Below, piece by piece: positions 59,924 through 64,000 of a stretch of 64,000 nt of DNA. How positions within the stretch are numbered: the stretch's first letter is position 1; every line of letters starts with the position of its first letter. A program made the position numbers and the translations under genes. The stretch is from Metaphire vulgaris (lineage: Eukaryota; Annelida; Clitellata; Crassiclitellata; Megascolecidae). The stretch covers positions 4,422,062 to 4,486,061 of the forward strand of contig CM030862.1 in assembly GCA_018105865.1 (NCBI GenBank), given 5' to 3'. The notes under the pieces are model-generated. The model made no database searches. It had not been told where the DNA came from and was given only the letters and a program-made list of their open reading frames with translations.

Positions 59924-62900
59924 TAGTGCATACTGTATGTATACTGTATATTTCTGTATATAAAAGTCAGCAGTTATTCGCTGATCGGTCTAAGTCTTAT
60001 CTGCCTAATCTTATTTACTCCATACAAATTTTGCTTTGGCAATATTGTTGCAGCGTAAAGGTTCCGATTGGTTTAGGTAGCGATTGATTTCAGTTCCAAT
60101 CATCTAAAAACGCCTTTGTCTTTGTTGGCCTGAGTTCATAAGTCTTTTAGTTGTTAAAACAAACATTTCACACGAGAAATAAGCTTTACTGCAGTTCATC
60201 CGTCATATTTAAAATATATATATTATATATATGGGGGCAGGGCATTGGGGAGAGGAAGAGTTCTGCAGATTTTCAAATGCAGGTAGCATTTTATGACGGG
60301 GAGATTGGTTGTTCTACGGGATTTTGCGCAAATTATTTTTACCGGTGGATTTTTGGCAAATGCTGATGGGTTATCGCCGCCTTTCCTTAGGGGATGGGTA
60401 GTTTTCTGGGGATAGTCAACGGGTGTAATGATTTGGAGGTTTAGGGCGGGGATTCTCTTGTTTGCTGTGCTGATTTTTCACGCCGGTTGGTGCTGCTACT
60501 CATATGGGCCGTAGAACGCTGGATTGGGAGAGGGATGGGGAGAGGGAATAAAAAAGCTAAACAAGGGTGCAAACCTAGGCCCGAGACAAATTCAAAAAAA
60601 ATTGGAAACTTTCTCTTTTGGGAGAGGGATATGTTCAGGGAAAAGGGTCATGGGGATAGAAGAAATGTCAACCGATTTTCAAACTGTTTAGTTTATTTTG
60701 TTCCTCGGAATCCCTTTTGCTGGGCCAAAATATTTTGCTAGGGCGATTTTTGGGAGAGGGTGATATGGGGGTAAAGTGGGAAAAAGAGGTTTTGCACGGG
60801 GTTAGCAAACCTCATCTTTTTAGCTCCTATATAGCCTGAGATATAGGTAAAACGGGGGGCTGGTTTAAAAAAAGAGGAAGGGAATAAAGGGGGTTTGATA
60901 TAATAATTGGGGGGAGGGGAGGGGAGAGAGGGAAGAGAGGGGGAGGGGGAAGGTGGGTTGGGGAAGGGGAAAAAGGGGTTTGGGGCCGTGGCGGGCGCTG
61001 ATGGGTTGGGGCCTGATCAAAACGCTCCGTTTGGGATTAATGGGGGATATTTGGTTGTGTTGGGGAAAAAGGGGAGTATTGGAGGGGGGACGGACGGACA
61101 GACATCGAGAATTATATATATAGATATATATATTTTATATATATATACAATATATATATATCAATTAAAGGTTGGTTTTGCTCTGCTTTATAACTCTTTT
61201 GCTATGTAGGCTAAACGTTAGCAAGTAACTAAAATCTCGTGAATTTCTACAGCGGTTTCAAAAGCAGCACCGCAGTAGCTCCAGATAGGTCTACGAAGGA
61301 CTGTTTCGCTTCTCATATTATGATGTAAGCCTCGACACAAAGGTTGAACTAAATTAGCTGTTTATAATATTCACAAGTGATTACCTGCATGCACTATTAG
61401 ACTACGCCTTGAATCTTGAATAATTTCTGCTTGACATCGAGCGGATGTATCATGCAAAATAAACAATTATTTTAAAATCAAAATGTCTTCTCTTTGGTTT
61501 TGTTGTTAGCGTCCGATATTTTATTCGGCAAAAAGGAGCGAAGGCGTTACAGTCTGAACAGGACGTTCGTCGGTGACTACATCGGCCTCGAGACGGCGCC
61601 TGCCCTCAGAGCCCTTCTAGACAACAAACGAGAAAGAGTCGAATTCGCAGACAGCGTTAAGAAGTACGACAGACGCGGAAAAGTACGACTCTTTAGTCTT
61701 TACCCATCAATAAGCTCTCTCTGTCTTTGTATCTCTGTCTTTGTATCTCGCTGTCTGTCTCTCTCTGTCTGTCTGTCTTTCTGTCTGTCTCTCTCTCTCT
61801 CTCTTTGTATCTCTCTTTCTGTCTATCTCTTTAACTGGAGCAATTGATCTTTTAAAAATCCGCCTATGATGGCTCAATTTTTAAACCTCAGTTTGTTCTA
61901 ATAAACTGTATATATTAGGGTGGAGTGAATATATGAATGCTTGAATTATGAAATCTAATACCTTTCAAAAGTTGTCACTTTCCATGAGTACTCCACACCA
62001 AAATTTGCAGTCTTAAATATTGACATCTTCTGCCCCCTACAGGAGCCAGAAGTTTTTATTTAAGAAACAAAGCGCCAAAAATCCATATCTCAACGTTCCA
62101 CGTGATCTAATTTTAGATTCACTACTGATAATACGTTATATTCTCACGCATATGCTGGCTTTGTGTAGATTGCTGTAATTTGAATGTTTATTTAGTGTCT
62201 GAAGCCTTGAAGGTAGACAAGACTTGATTCATCGAGGTTACGCCGCTAACAAAATGATTGATTTAATTTTGCGTGCAGGTGATGAAGAGAGATCTTATGC
62301 TCACCGCCAAATATCTCTACCTGGTGGGAAGAGAAAAGGTTGGTCGTCGCCTTTTTCAAAAGGCCTGATGATTAATTTCCTTTTACTGATGGAACTTATT
62401 TAATAGAGACGTCTATAAATTATCAGATAGACTATAACTTTCAAACTATTTTCATGACTAACTCAGAAAGTCCTGCTAGTTAATCATGGCTATGCCTGAA
62501 TGACCTCCATGATCTCATTAGGCGCGTTACTATTAGGTTTTATTTTAAATAAAAGAAAAATTAAAATTGTACATTTGAACATTAATGACTAAATGCTGGT
62601 CTAAGGCTTTTGAAATTACCGTTTTCGGTATCATGTGTAAATATATCTAATAGACCTACAATGAATGACCAGTAAGCATCGATGTCCTAATACTTTTAAA
62701 AGGCGGCTTTCAATCAATCAATGAAACCACTGATGTGAAGCCAATGTCAGCCAATGACTCGCAGTGGGACACAAAAGAGTTTTCGGAGGGAAAAGACGAA
62801 TGGAATGGATGGTCAATGGTTTAGTGTGAAGATTGTGTGGATGCATTTAGAAAGATCCCAGCCAATAGGCGACACTCCAGTCGAGTCCTGTTCACTGCTC

Positions 62901-63079
62901 AACTCATTTCTTATGCTGTCTGATCATTTAGATTCCTCCATATTGTCCTTGTTTTTAGAAACATTATGCTTAAAGTAGAAAAATCCGTTTCAGGTTAAGA
63001 ATGGTCCTCAAAAAGGACAAATCGTTGAAGTAACCAAAAGAAAGATTCTGCTGCCTCAAATAACAAAAGTGTCTCTCAG
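45219..63079 (+). CDS. Myo1e/f: Class I myosin heavy chain (MYO1E/MYO1F-like), multi-exon, 3' end outside window
   Basis: Actin-based motor that links actin filaments to membranes in endocytosis and cell-cortex dynamics (family knowledge). Twenty-two exons join in frame: 45219-45338, 46482-46571, 47633-47727, 49250-49337, 49795-49884, 50176-50253, 50572-50656, 51377-51480, 51868-52000, 52204-52400, 52678-52845, 53056-53226, 54012-54092, 54456-54541, 54993-55074, 55204-55310, 58149-58247, 59130-59274, 59576-59690, 61510-61682, 62279-62338, 62994-63079. Numbering from the proposed ATG at 38883, the protein has P-loop GESGAGKT (104-111), switch I NNNSSRF (156-162), switch II DIYGFE (380-385), an acidic TEDS-site Glu (329), one IQ motif (about 685-710) and a basic TH1 start (about 715 onward). 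No stop or frameshift is seen in any exon, so the gene looks intact. The sequence follows vertebrate MYO1E/F almost without gaps, so a single invertebrate ancestor of both is likely. The rest of TH1 and the proline-rich/SH3 tail are not in the window. Confidence 0.96.
46150..46390. repeat. GGGTTGGGTT-rich dispersed repeat
   Basis: Second copy of the repeat at 5964-6068; lies in myosin intron 2, about 90 bp before exon 3. Confidence 0.7.
46482..46571 (+). CDS. Myo1e/f: Myosin exon 3: motor N-terminal strands
   Basis: Thirty codons, [14 protein letters not shown] onward, ending QYQGS. The ISVNPFK signature is diagnostic of myosin motors. The donor is GTCGGT; the better-looking GTAACT four bases on would shift the frame, so the weaker site is preferred. 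Confidence 0.9.
47633..47727 (+). CDS. Myo1e/f: Myosin exon 4: segment before the P-loop
   Basis: Encodes [18 protein letters not shown] and ENQCVII, then the first two bases of the serine codon before GESGAGKT. Acceptor TTCAAAG, donor GTAACA. The phase 2 end fits the next exon exactly. Confidence 0.94.
48140..48810. repeat. GCGCTATA-headed repeat and CpG-rich block in intron 4
   Basis: Starts ACTTCTATAGCGCCGTAGCA then TGGCGAAGGCCAAAGTCAAA, also found at 55805-55850. The rest is unusually CpG-rich for this window, with no exon. Either an old retroelement or an intronic regulatory island. Confidence 0.5.
49250..49337 (+). CDS. Myo1e/f: Myosin exon 5: P-loop
   Basis: Completes the split serine, then GESGAGKT (ATP phosphate binding), [16 protein letters not shown] and STVK. 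Donor GTGAGA. The nucleotide-binding loop has no substitutions. Confidence 0.96.
49795..49884 (+). CDS. Myo1e/f: Myosin exon 6: switch I
   Basis: Thirty codons, [20 protein letters not shown] then ARNNNSSRF, the switch I loop that coordinates Mg-ATP. Donor GTAAGA follows the TTC codon. The open frame running on past the donor is intron, a purine-rich G tract. Confidence 0.96.
50176..50253 (+). CDS. Myo1e/f: Myosin exon 7: upper 50K segment
   Basis: Twenty-six codons, GKYVEIQF...[11 protein letters not shown], after acceptor CTTCAG. Donor GTCGAT is non-consensus at +3, but the next exon (SRVVG) continues the family alignment without a gap. Confidence 0.94.
50572..50656 (+). CDS. Myo1e/f: Myosin exon 8: HIFYQL helix
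   Basis: [20 protein letters not shown] then TGAKKELK plus one base. Acceptor TTTAG, donor GTAAGC, phase 1 end. FHIFYQL is a myosin motor hallmark. Confidence 0.95.
51377..51480 (+). CDS. Myo1e/f: Myosin exon 9: upper 50K segment
   Basis: Starts by completing an Asp codon, then [19 protein letters not shown] and ends [10 protein letters not shown] at donor GTAAGA. Phase 1 to phase 0. YLSLSG matches class I myosins. Confidence 0.93.
51868..52000 (+). CDS. Myo1e/f: Myosin exon 10: ILHLGN region
   Basis: [20 protein letters not shown], then [20 protein letters not shown]. Acceptor TGTACAG, donor GTCAGT, phase 1 end. VLHLGN is the conserved myosin helix. Confidence 0.94.
52204..52400 (+). CDS. 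Myo1e/f: Myosin exon 11: cardiomyopathy-loop/TEDS region
   Basis: Completes a Tyr codon, then [11 protein letters not shown] and, near the end, [19 protein letters not shown]. The residue 16 before DALAK is Glu, an acidic TEDS site. This predicts a motor that does not need heavy-chain phosphorylation at that site. The donor GTTCAT is weak, yet the next exon continues in phase 0. Confidence 0.95.
52490..52551. repeat. (CT)n in intron 11
   Basis: Interrupted, then pure CT tract. Confidence 0.9.
52678..52845 (+). CDS. Myo1e/f: Myosin exon 12: switch II and relay helix
   Basis: Fifty-six codons with [20 protein letters not shown] (switch II and relay) and [20 protein letters not shown]. Acceptor TTGTAG, donor GTCTGG. 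The most conserved block of the motor, unbroken. Confidence 0.97.
53056..53226 (+). CDS. Myo1e/f: Myosin exon 13: lower 50K
   Basis: [19 protein letters not shown], then [13 protein letters not shown] and [14 protein letters not shown]. Acceptor GATTAG, donor GTAGAG. Length matches human MYO1E residue for residue up to KLQ in the next exon. Confidence 0.95.
53390..53750 (+). mobile_element. LINE C-terminal fragment in myosin intron 13
   Basis: Frames with shifts read [20 protein letters not shown] and, further on, [20 protein letters not shown], the C-terminal W..H..RM and GRPKRRW motifs of the window's LINE family. Sense to the myosin gene. An (AG)n tract (53429-53466) sits inside. Confidence 0.7.
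54012..54092 (+). CDS. Myo1e/f: Myosin exon 14: actin-binding helix-loop-helix
   Basis: [12 protein letters not shown] then [10 protein letters not shown] in the frame set by the neighbouring exons. Acceptor CTGTAAG, donor GTCGGC. Twenty-seven codons, phase 0 at both ends. Confidence 0.93.
54220..54412. repeat. GAGATA/GACAGA purine simple repeat
   Basis: Degenerate purine tract in intron 14, ending about 45 bp before exon 15. Confidence 0.9.
54456..54541 (+). CDS. Myo1e/f: Myosin exon 15: strut region
   Basis: [20 protein letters not shown], then VVLMQSSS plus two bases. Acceptor TTTGTAG, donor GTAAGA, phase 2 end. [10 protein letters not shown] is characteristic of MYO1E/F. Confidence 0.95.
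54882..54930. repeat. (AAT)n(ATT)n microsatellite
   Basis: AAT units followed by ATT units form a self-complementary tract in intron 15. Confidence 0.95.
54993..55074 (+). CDS. Myo1e/f: Myosin exon 16: loop 2
   Basis: Completes an Asn codon, then [11 protein letters not shown] and [14 protein letters not shown], the surface actin loop preceding the lower 50K helices. Acceptor TTTTTCAG, donor GTAAGA. Confidence 0.94.
55204..55310 (+). CDS. Myo1e/f: Myosin exon 17: HYIRCIKPN
   Basis: [20 protein letters not shown] then [15 protein letters not shown] and a split Arg. HYIRCIKPN is a universal myosin signature. Donor GTAAAC, phase 2; the following intron is 2.8 kb. Confidence 0.96.
55741..55782. 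repeat. (TATTC)n microsatellite
   Basis: Eight uninterrupted TATTC units in intron 17. Confidence 0.95.
55795..56210. repeat. Long dispersed repeat with ATATAGCGCAGTAGCATAGC head
   Basis: Begins TTTATATAGCGCAGTAGCAT and GAGGGCCAAAGTCAAGAGCG. It continues through GTCGGGCAAAGAATTCCATA and GGTTGCCTTGTGTGACGGAC, echoed at 8790-8830 and 48150-48200. Likely the 3' part of a retroelement family. Confidence 0.55.
56215..56412. repeat. GGCCTTGGCCTCG-rich minisatellite, array 1
   Basis: Diverged CCTTGGCCTCGGA units in intron 17. Confidence 0.85.
57347..57400. mobile_element. Left end of a hAT-like element
   Basis: CAGGGCCGTTTTAAGGTC matches the CAGGGCC termini at 22554 and 27800. No matching right end was found. 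Confidence 0.4.
57645..57810. repeat. GGCCTTGGCCTCGGACCTCC minisatellite, array 2
   Basis: Four to five clean units of 24-36 bp. The Leu/Ala-rich frame through it is an artefact. Confidence 0.92.
58149..58247 (+). CDS. Myo1e/f: Myosin exon 18: SH1/SH2 helix
   Basis: [20 protein letters not shown] then [12 protein letters not shown] and a split Arg. Acceptor ATCAG, donor GTACGT. Corresponds to the reactive-helix region just before the converter. Confidence 0.95.
58301..58664. mobile_element. hAT MITE, perfect 8-bp target duplication, intron 18
   Basis: Ends CGGGAGTGTCAAACTTAACG and GAGTTTGACACTCTG are inverted. ATCTAAAT stands exactly on both sides (58293-58300, 58665-58672). Confidence 0.93.
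58894..59071. mobile_element. hAT MITE, perfect 8-bp target duplication, intron 18
   Basis: Ends CAGTGGCGGCTCTAGG and TGGAGCCGCCACTG; AATTGGAT on both sides (58886-58893, 59072-59079). Only 178 bp. It ends 58 bp before myosin exon 19. Confidence 0.96.
59130..59274 (+). CDS. Myo1e/f: Myosin exon 19: converter
   Basis: [20 protein letters not shown], then [20 protein letters not shown] and S. Acceptor TTCTTAG, donor GTAAGA. An 8-bp-TSD hAT element ends only 58 bp upstream of this exon. Confidence 0.95.
59576..59690 (+). CDS. Myo1e/f: Myosin exon 20: lever arm with IQ motif
   Basis: [20 protein letters not shown] then [18 protein letters not shown]. This holds one light-chain (calmodulin-type) IQ motif, as in MYO1E/F. 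Acceptor TTGTAG, donor GTACGA, phase 1 end. Confidence 0.95.
59820..59925. repeat. (ATT)n and ATG/ATA triplets, intron 20
   Basis: Mixed ATGATA triplets then pure ATT to 59925. Confidence 0.9.
60225..61095. repeat. G-rich block in intron 20
   Basis: About 870 bp with many GGGG runs, densest at 60900-61095, bracketed by (TA)n tracts at about 60208-60230 and 61113-61162. No exon. Could be a degenerate satellite or transposon; G-quadruplexes are possible. Confidence 0.7.
61510..61682 (+). CDS. Myo1e/f: Myosin exon 21: start of TH1 tail
   Basis: Completes Ala, then [27 protein letters not shown] and [19 protein letters not shown]. The basic KKERRR stretch opens the TH1 domain, which binds acidic phospholipids in this family. 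Acceptor TTGTTAG, donor GTACGA. Confidence 0.94.
61710..61832. repeat. CTGTCT/CTCT simple repeat
   Basis: Starts about 30 bp after the exon 21 donor. Confidence 0.9.
62279..62338 (+). CDS. Myo1e/f: Myosin exon 22: TH1
   Basis: Twenty codons: [20 protein letters not shown]. Corresponds to the VKRDLLLTPKCLYLIGREK strand pair of MYO1E. Acceptor TGCAG; donor GTTGGT is weak but the next exon fits in phase. Confidence 0.93.
62994..63079 (+). CDS. Myo1e/f: Myosin exon 23: TH1, last exon in window
   Basis: [20 protein letters not shown] then PQITKVSLS, aligning to the TH1 segment up to the VSLST position of MYO1E. Acceptor TTTCAG, donor GTAGAA, phase 2 end. The next exon should lie beyond the window or in its last 900 bases, where I find none. 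Confidence 0.92.
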
Positions 63080-63442
63080 GTAGAACTGCAATCATTTTTT
63101 TCTGTTTATTCTCTGATTTCAAATGCATTTGGCGTCATCCAATAATTGATTTTACAAAGAAAAAGACAGAGAATCTACTATATTATCGCTTACAAAGGTC
63201 TCTTATGATCGACAGCGTGGCCACGAGAGGGCACACGGAGCACCTTGCCCCCTATTCGGGATAGGGCCAGTCGTGGGATTTGTGCAAGATCGATTAGAAA
63301 ATTTCGGAGGAGGGGGCTGGTTGATTGTCAACAAAATCGATATATATATATATATTATATAAGCTTATAAGTAAGTAGCCTACCTAAAGGTATGCACCAG
63401 AGCTCGTCGTCTATTTCCATGCTTCCCCAAATGTCGGGAAAC

Positions 63443-63957
63443 GGACATTCTCCTCTGGACAGTATCCCCCTGGTACACCTGATGAAATTAAACCCCCCGG
63501 ACATAATCCCCCTTTGTTTACTCAGTGGGCTTTGACGAAATCTACTGGCGCTGTGATGAAAAAGAATTAGCGTTGCTATCAAAATTTAAATTATTAAAAA
63601 TCGCTATTGAAATGTTCTCTATTGAAATGTTCTTTGAATTAAAATTGAAATCGTTTCTACTCGCCGGTCTTTAAAGGTTTTACCTTCGTTTTAGCCAATG
63701 CTCCTCATTATTTTCTTATAAAGCTGGCGCTATGAAATTGGCTTTGGACACCTAATTCGGTTTTTAGAATTCTAGACTTATATACCAGAAAAGTGACAGT
63801 TTAAACTGTTATCAGATGCTTGATTAAGCATAAAACTACACTACCATTTTAATTTTTTAAAATTTAAATCTATGATATTGATTTACATTATTATTACTTC
63901 TTTGTGCGGAGGGGGATATGTCCGGGGGGATAATATCCGGGGGGAGGGATAATGTCC
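63443..63957. mobile_element. DNA element with GGACATTATCCCCC inverted ends
   Basis: The left end has GGACATTCTCCTCTGGACAG and CCCCCCGGACATAATCCCCC. The right end has the same words on the other strand, repeated twice. AT-rich non-coding interior. Superfamily unknown. Confidence 0.6.
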
Positions 63958-64000
63958 TACACTCACCTGGTCGGTGGGTGGTCGGGCTAAATGTCTGTTT

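Overview
The window is a repeat-rich piece of a metazoan, probably invertebrate, nuclear genome. Short phase-matched exons are separated by introns of about 140 bp to 6 kb. There are many microsatellites, non-LTR retrotransposon remnants, many small hAT, Tc1/mariner and Harbinger-like elements, pol III-derived SINEs and TTAGGG telomere-type repeats. CpG is not obviously depleted and there is no operon structure. I cannot assign a species.

The one gene I can read with confidence is a class I myosin of the long-tailed MYO1E/MYO1F type on the + strand. Twenty-two coding exons (45219..63079) join in frame with GT/AG borders. They encode the complete motor (P-loop, switch I, switch II, relay, actin-binding region, converter), one IQ motif and the first part of the TH1 membrane-binding tail. 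A probable first exon that contributes only the start ATG lies at 38883..38885. The rest of TH1 and any TH2/SH3 tail lie beyond the right edge. About 819 residues are covered.

Layout: 1-600, a possible minus-strand coding exon. 600-11,700, degenerate LINE, hAT and foldback elements, a candidate solo LTR and microsatellites. 11,700-12,014, telomere-like repeats and a perfect 76-bp-arm hairpin. 13,000, a 5S rRNA-derived SINE. 16,000-17,560, a CCAAT-rich tandem array and an antisense LINE split by a small hAT element. 20,941-21,633, a mariner-type element whose transposase start is broken by a telomeric-repeat insertion. 23,260-23,925, a pentanucleotide satellite. 26,000-36,700, transposase fragments, a 1.1 kb hAT element and tRNA-derived SINEs. 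38,483-38,885, the probable myosin leader. 39,060-42,412, a dense nest of mariner, hAT, Harbinger and LINE insertions inside myosin intron 1. 45,219 to the end, the myosin body with transposons in its introns.

There is no gene cluster or defence-like system here. The unusual material is transposon biology (nesting, target-site duplications, shared internal motifs) and the exon structure of the myosin gene. Most long open frames in the window lie over low-complexity DNA and are not genes.
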